This document shows positions 45,241-59,000 of a DNA stretch of 64,000 nt, piece after piece. A program made the translations under genes and the position numbers. The DNA is from Crambe crambe (taxonomy: Eukaryota; Porifera; Demospongiae; Poecilosclerida; Crambeidae), in NCBI GenBank assembly GCA_963924555.1, contig OZ004583.1:6047501-6111500 (forward strand). Reading direction: 5' to 3'. The notes under the pieces are model-generated. The model had not been told where the DNA came from. It saw only the letters and a program-made list of their open reading frames with translations, and did not search any database. Position 1 is the first letter of the stretch; each line of letters begins with the position of its first letter.

Positions 45241-45603
45241 CTATTCTGGATGAGGACCAGCTATAATAGATTCTATATCCATAGAATTTTTCATTGTCTC
45301 TGATGAAGTAATGGACAAATGGCTTTGGAAATCCACAGAATGGCATCCATGCAGACTGGCTGTATGACCCCATATTCTCATAGAATACCCAGTCACCTGA
45401 TCCAGAGCCGATATCTCAGCAGACTCAACTTTACCAATCTTATCAGCTGCACATACAGAGCCCCACATATAAACAGTCTTGGACTTTTCATTTGTGGTTT
45501 CTTGACAATCTAGAGTCTGAACAAAACAAGTACTGGTAAGCAGAACCACATGCAAAGCCCTTGGATTTGTGATTTCTAGGAAATTACTTGAGCTATTTGT
45601 CAT
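45241..45603 (-). other. Unassigned open stretch
   Basis: 120 codons from ATG, containing KTVYMWGSVCAADKIGKVE. No domain is recognised with confidence; a Kelch-like repeat was considered. A related but broken piece lies about 150 bp upstream on the same strand (45700-45770), suggesting a decayed repeat of the same origin. Expression is unknown. Confidence 0.25.
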
Positions 45604-46737
45604 TACAGCTTATGCATGGATGGATGGTAATGGAATTCATTTTTGCTGTTGGATATGACCAAGAAAATCATTTACCTAACACTGTAATTTCTAGTGGCTA
45701 TACTACAGAGCCCCATAGCTGGTTAGAGACCTTTCATTTGTACTTTCTTTAGAGTCTACATAGCAACCCACAGAATTGGTCTTTATAATAGCTAGTGGTG
45801 TTATGATAATACAGTAGCTATAGTTACCAGTAGTTAGCTGACAGCTTCTTCAGTACAAAGGGTACAATAATGTGGATTTTGTATAGTTAATACACTTCAG
45901 TCTATGAAATTTTATCCCACAAACAATTTCCTGCTATACAGCAGATAACACTTGTCTATGGGTCATTCCATGCCAAATCAACACGCAAAATGGACACCCA
46001 TTTGCCAAAACTCGGTGGACACATACCTTACCCTAAGTTATGACTTCACATGAAATTTTGGCCCCTGAAGTTATATGGTTATTGAGATACAAGCTTTTAA
46101 AGTTGTTAAGCATAGGGGCACTAGTACAATGACTTTTGTGTGTGGTATAATGGAGAAAAGAGGATGTCCTTGTATGGGTGAGGTCAATCTCCTGATCAAG
46201 CCTGAGAGAATGGGCTGGCTTCAGTTTGGTGAACCTAGTTCAAGAAAATCTCCATCCATTGTAGACTTGCTTAGGCTTCCTGCCTCTGTTGAATAAACTC
46301 TCTCCAGGTGAGTTGCATTCCTATCACTCCTAGCCCTCCTAATTTCAATAACCATGCCTATAATTATCACCCTACTTAAATCCCTGCTCTTCACATCACC
46401 CCTTCAGCAACAAGTGAGTCAAGTGACCCCTTACCTGTATGCGCATAGTTCCAAAGCAATGCATATACAAAAGTCACATTAATTTTAATGAAGTAGCTAT
46501 AGCTAAGTTGGTGGGTTATTATTCTGAAGTTCAACTTTTGAAGCTTCAAGCAAAAAGAAAATTTGCATGAGGAAACTATTACTTGAGGAGGTTCATGAAT
46601 TCTGGGCAAGTCAGCTTCCTCATCACACTATAATGAAAACAAAGGAAAGTACATGTAGATGAATAGTTATATTTGAGAGAGGGTGTGATACTGTGGCCAA
46701 AGTAGAAATTAAGAAGCCCCATAGTTATTAAACTCAC

Positions 46738-49700
46738 TAGATTTTGATGTTCCACTATGGAAGAGCTCAGAAGAATCAGATGAAGTAGTACCCTGCAATG
46801 CTAAAACAAGATACAGTTGCTGTCATGACTGTGTCATTAAGTAATAATTTATACTCACATTTTGATATTTTGTCAGCTGTTCCTTTCTGACCGATCTCGT
46901 CTAGAGCTTTTATCAAACTCCTCCAAGTGGGCTGACCACTAGTGGCAAGGACATTGTCAGCTCCATTTAACCAGGCTTCCACTAATTCTTTACAGAGGTA
47001 TTTCATCATCTTGAGATTTGGCCAGTACAATCCAAGAGCTCCACCAAGATCCAGAAGTTGATTTTCAGTCAGGTCTCTCAAGCACATGGACACTTGATGG
47101 TGGTGAGTCATAGCTGCACGGTGAGTAGAACAGTACAAAATATCTTGATAGTAGCTTTTCAATATAGCTAACTGGGCTATACAACTGGGGACACTTACCC
47201 AGAGCAGTATTCAAAATTGATGGCTGAACTTCTTGGATTGCTGAAACTGGCACACTGCATTCTGAAAGGGTGAGACTTCATTAAACTGTAAGCTAGCAAA
47301 CTGTGTATAGCTATACATGTGCCTACACAAAGTTTTGGGATATTATTATTATTATTATTATTGTTATTATTATTATTATGTAATGTGACCAACTCTCCTC
47401 CCCTGCTACAATAAGGACAAACATTCCTATGAGAATGAATACAAAATAACTTATTCATACGGCAAATGTTACCTTTTAATGAATCATTACTTCCACATAA
47501 TTTTTCATCCACTATAAAAGAAAAAATAATAATTTAGAAGGAGAAGAAGAAGAAGAGAAGAAAGAAGAGAAGAAGAAAGAGAAGAAAAAGGAGAAGAAGA
47601 AAAAGGAGAGAAGAAAAAGGAGAAGAAGAAAAAGAAGGAGGAGAAGAAAAAGGAGGAGGAGAAGAAGAAGAAAAAAGAAGAAGAAGAAAAAAGAAGAAGA
47701 AAAAGAGGAGAAAGAGAGGAGAAGAAGAAAAAGAAGGAGGAGGAGGAGAAGAAAATAAGAAGAAGAAGACGGAGAAGAAGAAGAAACTAGCTATCAGTAT
47801 GGGTGAATGGAAATCTACATTAGCTATAATTAAATATGTACATATTATGATAATATTATTACTTTATTTAATACACACCTTTAGGTCGAAACCAGACCAG
47901 GTTGTCTTCTGATAAAATACAGATCTCGTGTTTTTTACTGCAGTACATGAAGTAGTCTGCTTGCACCCAGCCTTGATATTTAACACGATGATTCAATGAA
48001 CACAGTTCACACTTGCAACAGAAGTAATGTTGGGTCTTGGTACTGTCGTAGTGAAGATCCTCTACTGAAGAATGGATGCTCTTCTCTATAACTTTACGAA
48101 TATCGTTACATAGATAACTGATGTGAGTGTGTTTTGATTTGCGTCCAGATGGATGTAGAATTACTTGCAAATGGGATGCAAAGAATTTAAGAGTCACTCG
48201 ATCTTCATAGCAACCGACACGGAATAATACTTGGTCCCTGAATATGAAATCTGGAAGAAGTTCCCATTTGAACCAGCTTTTGAGACTAGTAGTGATCAAG
48301 GTGTTTATTAAAACACCGAATATCCCCTTAGGGCAGTGATTACATTCAAACTCAATGTAGAGTGTGGGGATACTGGATACTTCGTCAGGAGTTTGTGACG
48401 CCTGGACATGGTTAAGGACACATGGGATGAAATACTGGTCTTCTTTATCTCTTGATGTGGTGATTTGTGATATGATGCGGAGATGTACCAGTAATTGCAA
48501 GAATGAATTTGGATCGATGCCATCTTCTGCTGTTATCACTTTCTTGAAAACTGAAGCAGAAATGATGCCCCTATGCTTAAAATCAGAGAGTTCTTGTCGA
48601 AAAAGCCGATTTGAAGAAAATGTCTCAACAATAAGATCTGTAACTTTATTGAAAAGCACTTGAGGTTCTCGTACGACGATGTCAAGCAAGCCTTTGACAG
48701 GAAAATACTTGATCCTTCCAATTCGGGTATGGAGAAATTGCAACAGATGCTTCACTTGGTCTTTACTGATGCCATACTGAGCAGCTAGAGCCACACATTC
48801 ATCAAAAGAAACTATGCTCTTCTTCAAATTTTCCAAATCAAGGCTGAACTGCATGTAACTGATAGGATAGTCAATGGCAAACTGATCTCCATCGATTACT
48901 ATTTCACTGACTCGTGATCGAATGCATTCAAAGTCCTCTTCACTCTTGCTGTAATTATCAACAGTGAACATCAACCTGTTGGATTGCTGATCTGCAAACT
49001 GAACCAAGTGCTGGTATCCATGCCTATTGATTAAATCATTCAACTGTCGGTCTATCTCACTGATTTTCTCTTCAGCATTGGAACCAAGCAGATCCTTGTG
49101 TGTGCCTACGATGAAAACTAGAGGTTGGTAGGTCTTGACTTCATTTTGGGCAGTTATGTCCATGGCATCGATACTAGCAAGGCACTGCAGCAGAGCATCC
49201 TCTGTGCTGATGGAAGATACATACGAATTGATAACTGTTCTGTCTTTTTTTCGATACGATATTTTGAATTTGCTGCGGAGATCTTGATCGATGCGAAAGA
49301 GGAAGAAAAATATGGATGGTCCAGATATCAGGAGAGGCACCATCTCTTGGAACTCCACTTGACCACCAGTATCAGTCAAATAAATTGAATAGGAGTTCTT
49401 TAGATACCTTTGAACTCTGCTGTAGCCATATTTTCTTATTACAGACGAAATGTTCTGGATTGATGGTGGAGGTGGTGGTTGCAAGAGTTGTCTCCTTGAG
49501 AGATCTACTCCATCACTTGTTAACATTTCTGAAGTGGCAGAGCCACTGGTTTGACATGGATTTGCAGACTGTGATACAAGTGGAGATGCTATTGGTTGAG
49601 GTGGAGCAATCGTAGTGGTGCTAGTCTGCACTGGTGATGCACTCTCACTAGCAGTGGATGGTGCAGGAGGAGGCACTGCTTTGGGTGTCATTGTTTTGGG

Positions 49701-50053
49701 TGTGATTGTTATGCTTTCCTTGTTCATTTGCCTCACAACAGACACCTCAAACTCGGCTTCGGACCACTCTCCAGTCTGTAGTAGAACTGTAACTGATGCA
49801 TGTGTGGCAGAAGAATCTTCTATTCCAACATCCACTATAACGACAGGTTCACAGACACCAGTGGAGGGAGAGAAGTCCTTTAGTTCTTTGCGAACAAGGC
49901 GAGTGATTAACGAACTCTTTCCAGAACCAGGAGAGCCTAGAAAGACAGAATGTACTAATTTTCGTTTTATCGCTCCAGATTTGTTGATGGCTTCTTGAAT
50001 CACTTCGAGAAATTCTTTTTCATCTACTTCATCCTGACCAGAATCGTGGTCTC
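46738..50053 (-). CDS. Roc-COR-like GTPase with death domain, copy 2 (open frame)
   Basis: Exons on minus, phase 1: 50053-47879, 47511-47473, 47261-47199, 47113-46859 and 46800-46738. Residue numbers run from the Met at 50003, though the acceptor at 50053 means upstream coding sequence exists. GSPGSGKS at 23-30 is the P-loop; a Pro/Ser/Thr insert spans about 100-170; DTGGQVEF near 211 is switch II; GTHKDLL near 300 is the base-recognition motif. Residues about 335-560 fit a COR-like helical and winged-helix region, and a Cys-rich tail ends the exon. The fourth exon encodes a death domain (LTENQLLDLGGALGLYWPN, PTWRSLIKALDEIGQKGTA). No equivalent of the last copy 1 death domain (23534-23253) was found. 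The likely role is a nucleotide-switched scaffold for death-domain signalling (inference from family). Confidence 0.75.
47341..47379. repeat. (ATT)n microsatellite
   Basis: A run of ATT units with one GTT interruption, between small exons of the copy 2 GTPase gene. Confidence 0.95.
47537..47787. repeat. 250-bp polypurine (GAA/GAG) tract
   Basis: Almost pure purine on the + strand, in the intron between the GTPase exon and the next exon (47879 to 47511). The transcribed minus strand is therefore a long polypyrimidine RNA. It is absent at the same place in copy 1. It could form triplex DNA and disturb splicing or replication. Confidence 0.9.
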
Positions 50054-52860
50054 CTACAAGTATAGTAAGAAACCATTAATAAAATGTTTCTGGACAGATA
50101 ACATACTGATGTGGTGACTATAATTAGTATATTTTATATTGTAATCATTACTAGGCAACATTTGACAGCAAGCAAGAGAGCAAGCATTTCTATAGCTTTT
50201 AGAGCTGATAGGCTCCAATTAGTTTGTACTGAAAGACTGTGGATGATACTGGGAAAAATCTTCTTTCTGCATGTGCAAGCTCATCAGCAGTCTTATAGAG
50301 GCACCTGCTAAACTGAATGTGACAAGCTATCAAGCTAGCACTATGAACCCAAGCCATCAGTTCTACACTTGGGTCAGAGAACCCAGAGACACCAGAGGTT
50401 AGCAATGAAAGGAAAGTAGCTGTCTTTACACAACTCTAAAGTGGCCATGATTGATATGGACAGAGTCATAATCTAAGCAACAGTTAGCCTTCAGACTTAG
50501 GATTTTCTACTGTTAGATAGCCTCTATTGATATACTGCAAATGCAAAAAATTTCTTCTAAATAATAATGCTAAATAGGGGTGGCCCCAAATTCAGCTGGA
50601 CTATGACTGCAGCATCATATCAAACCAAGCCGTATGGCCCCAAAATCTACGCACTTTGACTGCAGCACATATCAAACTGGGCTTGGATTGATACGATGTT
50701 GAAGTCAAAGTAGTACATAATCTAGCTAGATTTTTTGGGGCCATACGGCTTGGTTTGATAATTACATGGCCCAACTTTTACCAGTCAGATTTCATGACGC
50801 ATAATGGAATCCCCATACGAGTGGGGTCCAGTAACCTTCCATTTTAAGTAAACCAGATCACCAACAGCAGACGTACAAAGAGGTTTCTTTGAATCATGCA
50901 ATTGTTTCTGCATTAACTGTTGATTTTGAACTTTTGGTGTGAAATAGTAAATCAAGTCTGGATCAAAGATGACGACCAATAAGAAGTTCTGCCGGATAGA
51001 ACTGTCTTTGATACTTTTGATCCCCAATTTGAATGACTGGATTGTTAACAGGTAGAGGTAGCTACAGGTTTAGCCCTGGAAATATGCTAGCCAGTATGGT
51101 GGAGGTGCAGCTGCTTAGGGAGCTCAAGCAGAAAGTGACCGAGTCAATTGTTCACCCCATCAAGAAGGACTTCATTGAAGGATTAAAAAGAAAAAAAAGT
51201 ACCGAGGATGGTGATGTGAAAGTCTTGCCATGGAGAAAGCAAGGCAGACCACTTCTCCTTGGAGAACATTTGTACCGTAGAGTTCAGTTATATTTGAAGT
51301 TAGGGATAAATCATTCAGTGAACCAATACAGCAGTTGCTAAAAGCGAGGTCAAAATAAAGTCCAATTTTGCCTCCCCCCCCCCCCAAAAAAAAGAAGAAG
51401 AAAAACATATTTCAAACACGGGTTCCAGTTTAGCTAGACTTCGAGGGATAAAATTACTCTAGCAAAATTCAAACCTTTTGATCACATGGCAAGAGCTCTC
51501 GATTCATTACAGTTCATTCAAACTGGCTGCTAGAAAACAGCTGCTAAGATCGGTCAATTTTTTTGGCTGTATTACACCTATGGGGGACACATGTGGAGGA
51601 AGAAAATGTTTCCCATAGGCATAATACATGGAGCAAAAAAATATTTTCAATTCAATTTTGACTGGAGCAGTAGCTAGTTTCTGAAAATGAGGACAGTATT
51701 CCACTGACTCAGGCCAGTCTGCCAAATGTGACTGGATTTAAAATTTCTTGCAAGTTGTTAGAGCCTGTTAAAGTTTAAAAGCCACATACAAAATGTACAT
51801 GAACTTTGATAATGAACCAAATTGGTTTTGATCTTGATAGGATTGATTCTGAATTCATAATAATTATGCTTATCTGCGGTGAAATTGTACCTTTCAGAAC
51901 AGTGTATTTTATAAAATCAACACCTGCTTTGAAGAAGATAATATATATGTGTGTAGACCATGTTCTAATTATAAGAACAATACTTGCTTCAAAATATTTC
52001 AAAAAGTTTTCAGATTCATACCTTTGAGCCTGGTATCCAAGCAATAAAACATTTTAATATGAAGTTGATTAGTGTGTTGACCTGCTTTGAAACATTAGTC
52101 TATTTGCTTGTCCTTTAATCAACACTCTATCAGCTGTGTGGGTAGCATGATGCTTTCTTGATATTTGACTTGTAGATTTAGAAATAGACTGTTGCGATGA
52201 ATTAAGGAAGGGAAATCTGTGTGTAACTAATGAAGTAAGCCAGTAGACTTCTAACTGGCATGAAAGTGTGGTAAAGCTAAGAAGCAACTGTCTATACAGT
52301 AGCATAGGAAGATGATTTAGAGACCTCCCAGGAAAGTTTGGTGAAATCTGATGGGAATTTTAGCATAAGTAGTGCAAGATGATTTCTTAGAGAAATGAAA
52401 ATTTAGCCCAGCTGGACTGGCCCTTATAAAGCAAACCAGTTCTTCTTGGAGAACGTTTGGACAGCAAAGTTCAGTTATACTTGAAGGTCAGGTAGGGAGC
52501 ATCAGCTAGGATTGTAATGGTAGCTGGGCATGGAATTTTATAATAAAAACAAATTAGAGGAGTTCGGAGGTCACATCTCTCTATCTCAACATTGCTCCTA
52601 AGTTTGTTCCAGCTAATGGACCTATCGGTCCACAAACCAACCAGCTAAAGAATTTCATAGGGGTAAGTTCCAGCAACTACTCAGAAGAAGTAATGAAGCA
52701 AATAGAGGGAGAAGATATTGAAAGTATGGAACTGCAACCAATTGTCATGAGTATGGTTTCATCTGCTCAGAAATTGCTGGAGCATTGGATCCCTGAAGAA
52801 GAATAGATGTATTATAAACACCCATGGGGTTGGGAAAATATAGAGGAAAATAATCAGTGT
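50054..52860. other. Copy 2 gap with hairpin and pogo-like remnants
   Basis: Counterpart of 27262-30060. Contains the hairpin at about 50620-50760 and the pogo/Tigger-like remnants on + (LPWRKQGRPLLLGEHLYR near 51222; a second set near 52430-52806). No intact gene. Confidence 0.5.
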
Positions 52861-53035
52861 GGAAGCTCTTTTTGCTTCAAGAAGCAGCTGCTAAAACACC
52901 ATGTGATGAATATTAAAATACACACTTAGCTCATGTGCTCTAACTTGCACTGATAATACATATATGAGAATTGATATCAGCTGACCAGAGGCCAACTACA
53001 AAATATTTCAGCTTGAAAATATTTCCTAACCATTC
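52860..53035. other. Block present only in copy 2
   Basis: About 180 bp between AATCAGTGT and TTCAATTTTGACTGG that copy 1 lacks at 30083. Either an insertion here or a deletion there; no terminal repeats recognised. Confidence 0.6.
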
Positions 53036-54685
53036 AATTCAATTTTGACTGGAGCAGTAGCTAGTTTCTGAAGATGAGGATAATATTCCACTGACACAGG
53101 CAGAAATGGCCAGTCTGCCAAATGTTACTAAATGTACAATTTCAAGCAAGATGTTAGAGCTTGTTAAAGTTTACAAGCTACATACGAAATGTACATGAAG
53201 CCTAATTTTCAAACCAAGATGATCAAATTAAGATCTTGATATCATTCTGAAATTCATATAATTACATGCTTCAAATATGTTCTCTGAGTGAAGTAGTACC
53301 TTTAGAACAGTGAGTCACTTCATCAATGAGGGTTAATGGTATACTATAACCCAGGTTAATAGGCATGTGGAATGAGCGTGCAAGTGACTGGGCAGGTTGC
53401 ATAGGCACATGGTTGCGCAGTAGGGGTGATACTCAAGCAGTGGTCAGACTGAGAAGCAGAAGGCAAGCATACGATAGCAGAGCTGAAAAATTCACCCACC
53501 CGCCCACTTCCTGTGTAGCCTAACAAGGCTTGGGTCTTGTTAGGACCAAGTGCTGGGCACAGCATGGGTAGACCCAACATGTCTCAAACAGGACAGGGTG
53601 AGGCATGACCAAATATAGCAACCACATCAGTTGCTAAGGGGGCATTGCAGCAAAGCACTGATTGCGGGGGTGAGCCCCATGCCCAGCACAGGTCCCAATC
53701 TAGGTAGAAGGGGTATACTACATCGTAGGTAAGTAACGTGACATATTAAGTTTATACAAAATCATACACCCTCATTTGGATGTTTTGAAGGAGATGTAGA
53801 CCGTGTTCTACATTGAAATTATAAGAACAGTAAACTTGCTTCATGACAAGTTCAGATTCATACCCTTGAGCCTGGTATCCAAGCAATAGAAATAGCAATA
53901 GAAATGCAAACATTTTCTCCCAATAAGTTGAATCAGCTGTGTGGGTAGCATGATGCTTTCTTGATTTTTGACTTGTAAGATTTAGAAAGTTAAAGAGTTA
54001 CGGTATTACGGTATTATTTCGTAAGGAAGGGAAATCAAGACTTCTAACTGGCATGAGTGTGTCAAAGCTAAGAAGCTACTGTCTATATAGTGACATAGAA
54101 GACGATTAATATTAGGAAAGTGTTGGATTTTGGACCTTTTAGATTTAACCTGATTTTAGACATAAGAAGCGCCAAATGAAGAGAATGAAAATTAAGCTTT
54201 CTTACAGTGATGGCTTTGCAGGTTCAAGGTGCTACAGCTCTAATTTACCCCAGGGAAGGTCTATCAGTATGACTTTCTCTCCAGCAAGCACACAGGCAGG
54301 ACTGGATTCTCCTTCTTCAGTAGAATATACTTCAGCAAAGACATACAGTATGGCAGCTGCATGTAGCGGTGTGCAATAAATGGCATGCAATATGTGCACG
54401 TGTACGTATGCATGAACTTAATTAAACCATGTGACTTTTTGACAGTTTTATTTTTGGTGATAAACCACCAAAGCGTCAAATTAAAATCGTTGTATACATT
54501 TCCGGCCATACAGTAGCAACCACATCAGTTGCCAAGGGGGCATTGCAGCAAAGCACTCGAGCCCCATGCCTAGCACAGGTGCGTAGAAGGGGGTATACAA
54601 TATCATAGGCAAGATATTAAACAATCTTACACTCTCATCTGGATGTTTTGAAGGAGAACTAGACCATGTTCTAAATTGAGCAGTA

Positions 54686-55310
54686 CCGTAGGGCAGGTTA
54701 ATTTCATCAGGGAAAAAAATTCGTCTATTTCACCGTTGGTATAAAGAGTTGAAATTTTATTCGTCATAATTTTTACTGTCATATTTTTTTGCACACATTT
54801 TTTGCGCAACATACGTGGATCGTTAATCGCGATCGCTTTGTGTGAGAGCTAGCTAGAGAACTGCTCCAAAAGCTGCTCGTGGCTCTTCTCGAATAGTTGC
54901 ACCTGGTAGGGATCTCTCTAATCCTGATGGATCATTGTCCGCTTTGCCTATAGAAGCGGCATGCAGTTGAAGAGATGTAGGAAGAGTCTCAGATTAAAAA
55001 GAGAGGTCCATACATTAAGATGTCCTAATGAGGTTAGTTAGTTCTCGCCTACACTCCAGCTCCTCTCCTACAGCAGCAGCCCAAATAGCTTTGTATTGCA
55101 TTCGTGATAGCCACAAACGCAAGTGTCTCTCTTGAAATAGCTAGTTCACCTGCCTTTGCACTTCAACAGAAACTGGGCGGGGGGGGGGGGGGGGGGGGGG
55201 GGGGAATTTCGTCTTCAATGCACATGTGCGAAGATTTATCCGTTCAATTTAGTATAACGATTCCGGATATAGACAGAATTTTTTCCTAACGAAATTAACC
55301 CGCCCTACGG
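54686..55310. mobile_element. Tc1/mariner-type MITE with HIRAN-like fragment, copy 2
   Basis: Same element and same TA site as 31801-32403. It differs mainly by an expanded G-run at 55180-55204. Confidence 0.7.
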
Positions 55311-56014
55311 TACTTGCTTCATAACAAGTTCCAACTTTTCAGATTCATACCATTGAGCCTGGTATCCAAACAATAAAAATCCAAAAATTTTCTCCTAATA
55401 AGTTGAAGTTGATTAGTGTGTTGACCTGCTTTGAAACATTAGTTAGTGTGTCTATTTGCTTGTCCTTTAATCAACACTCTATCAGCTGTGTGGGTAGCAT
55501 GATGCTTTCTTGATTTTTGACTTGTAGATTTAGAAATAAATGCTTTGTTCAAGAGTTACAGTACTTTATGCTTACCTCAAAGACTGCTGCGATAAATTAA
55601 GGAAGGGAAATCTGTGTGTAACTACTAATGAAGTAAGCCAGTAGACTTCTAACTGACATGAGAGTGTGGCAAAGCTAAGAAGCAACTGTCTATACAGTGG
55701 CATAGGAAGATGATTTAGAGACCCCCAGGAAAATATTGGATTTTAGGTTTAACCTGACATAAGAAGCACAAAATAAGAGTAAGAAAATTAAGCTCTCAAA
55801 TCACCAAGCTGGACTGGCCCTTATGGGGTAGCTATGTTTGCTAACTTGTTACCACATACACAATATTCACAGATTCAAAATTCATAAAAACTTTCTGTAC
55901 ATAATATGCACAGTATGTGAAACGTAATGAAACCATGCATGACTGTAATAGCAGCAACATTACCCCTTTAAGTTTCAATGCTAATAGGCAGTTATTGGTG
56001 CGTGTAAGTCTCAC

Positions 56015-59000
56015 CTTTGACATACTTGGTGGTAACATCCTCAGCAAGTGCATCGTAACCTGTATGCCTGAGTGCCCAGGCCAATCTCTCCCAATCAATA
56101 GCAGGGTTAAGACGCACCATGATCTCAGCTAAGGCTTGCTTTGGTGTAGTACTCTCACTGGACTTGATTCTTTCTATTAGATGTAAATATCGTGCCACTT
56201 CCTCCCAATCATCCACTTCCTCCAACACCTTGTTTATTCTCTCAATGCTGAAGTTGGAATCTGTCAATGATGAAATGAAGATGTACAGGTATAATTATTC
56301 CAACATGATTACTCAAAAACTAAGTGACTATCCCATGCATTGTAGAATGAGAATTAGAATAGTATTGTGCACATAGCTACACATCATACATGAGTCAATA
56401 AATTTCCCCTACAGCATGTGCACACCTGTACTGATCATTCTGGCTATAGCTGTAATGGATCACTAAAAACAACTAACTCACCTCTAGTACAATAATAACA
56501 AGCTTTAAAGGCCACATCTACATCTCCATAGAGTGCAGCTGCAGCAATTGCCTTCCAAGTAGGTTGATCTGGATAGCTACTGATGTAACACATGGCAGCT
56601 GCCTTCACTTGCTGCTCCACACTGGGTATACAGGACTCAATATGATTCATTAGATCATAAAATGGTCTGTCCCAAACTATGGATATAATGTCCAATGGTG
56701 ACTCCTCTGCACTCATCAGTACAGTCGTCAGGTTCTCAACTGTCATTGTGGGGTCTGCAGGGGAAACTTGATTACAGCTAGAACTGAATGGAAATAATGA
56801 CCTATGACACAATAGCTACTTTAATCACTTAAAGGGAATTGTCTATGGAAGGGATAGTTTGTGTCATGAAACCATAGAGTCATTTTGGATTCCACTGTAT
56901 CCCATATGAACCATACACTGCAATTGAGTTGCTATGGCATGTACACATGCTATTGAGATCTTACAACTCTAACAAAGCATGGAAAGGGTTTTAATAGAGG
57001 GTACAAAGTTGAATTCAAGTGATCCATATACACTGTTTGAGAATAAGTGTGTTCTAATTGTATTGCAGCCATACAGCTAGCTGATGGGATGTAATAGTTG
57101 ACAGAGTCAGTCACTATGAAATGGAAACAAGTTCCATCAGTTTACACTCAACACTTAATACAGTTCTTAAAATAGTCCAGCTATATGTACTATAATGGGA
57201 GGGGTTAAGTGAGAATCTGAGAATACAATCATCTAATGAATCAATCTGGCTGAGCCAATTACAAAAACTCTGAGGAGTATGCCATGGGTAGAATCTTAAT
57301 AAAGATATTAGCTAGCACACAGTCAGTCAATTAGTCTAAAGTTAGGAGAGGGATGTATGTGATGGAATAGGGGATTTCCCCTAAATTACCTGTCACTGGC
57401 TCTGCAAAGTTTCTGATGCTGTCAGCATACTTGCATCGATCAATTCTATCCATTATGCTTATGAGTTTTCTCCATGTAGTGATAACTTCACCAGTCAGGA
57501 ATTCGTCCAAAGAGTAGTAGTAGTTTTCCTCATCCTCTACAAGTACATATTTCTGCACATTCTCAACAGAGAAATCTGATCCTAAAAGAGAATAATAATA
57601 TTACTTAGTCGGGATTCTAAGCATGCAATGTACGTATGCAGGGCCTAACCTTTTAAAACTCCAGGAACTATAATTCTAAGTGTCAGTTCTGATATTAGAT
57701 AAGTATGAATGCTATTAATGCTACTATTATTATGCATATGAGAAATCTTATAGGAATCCCATTCCTTAGGTTATATAGGCTAATGAGATTCTAGTGGTCA
57801 CATGGTCATACCAAAAAGTTATAGTCCACTTAGATTTCACTTGGTAAGTCAAAAGACAACTCAAGAGTTTCTAAACTATAGCCAGCCACTCACATCAAGA
57901 TCATTACATTCCTGGATCCTATATGGATCATGTCAATACTACTAGAATTTCTTATACTGTTAGCTTACAAAGTATCAACAAGAAATGTATCTCTCACCAT
58001 TAGGAAGGTACTTTGATGCCTGTTCAGCTGCAATCTCCTCCCCACAGTGAGACAGTGCTGTCACCACATTCCCCCAGGTCACATAGGGGCACACATGGAC
58101 TAGGTGATGAACGAGGGCTCCTTTCTGATTGTGAGCAGACTTGATCTGTGATATAGTATGGTCAACGATCCCCATGTACTTTGATATGGTCTTCCAGTCC
58201 TCCACCTCCTTTAATATCTCACTTAACAACTCAGCAGTAAATGTTGGATCTGCTAAGAGGAAAAGTAGTCTCAAGTGTATGCCCAGGAACAGTGGTGACT
58301 ACGTATGTCGTACTCATCACTTTATTTATATGTATCATATAGCACTAAATTTTCATGGTGTTGCAATAGAAGTGTGAACCTCTAATTATTTTGCAATACC
58401 ACCAAATCTGCAAAAAAATTACCCCATGAAAAATTCCTGCAATATGGTAGCTTACTGTCCCCTGACCTTTTGAGAAGTTAGTCATGGCACTCTCAGCAGC
58501 CTTCATCTCTCCAACTTCATAGAGCATTAGGGATAATAACTTCCAAGAGGGACAACCATGACTGGTTATGTAAAGAGAGGCAGCAGCTCGTATCTTCTCC
58601 TCTCCACTTAGGGATGAGATGCAGGAGTAGACAGCTGGAGGACAGCCACCAATAGAATGTGTCTGTTTATCCAGTACAGATGACACATCTCCCTCTATCT
58701 GCATGAGTATTGCTGCTACATTCTCTACACTCAAGGTGGATTCTACAGGAGTAAACACAGCATGTTGCATGACATGGAACATAAAGTACAACCATGCAGG
58801 TTAGGTGCTATTCAGATGGCTGCATGTATGAATGAATCACACTCATCAAGACTTAGTGAAGTCTGCATATGCTCATGCAGTCATCCTTGTATGTCTCATG
58901 CAAACATTTCTCATAAGATAATGCATGGAGGTAAAGTATAGAGCTCATAGAGTTCATATTGTGTAGCATTTTATTTTCAAGGAGTAGAACTTTTTTGTAG

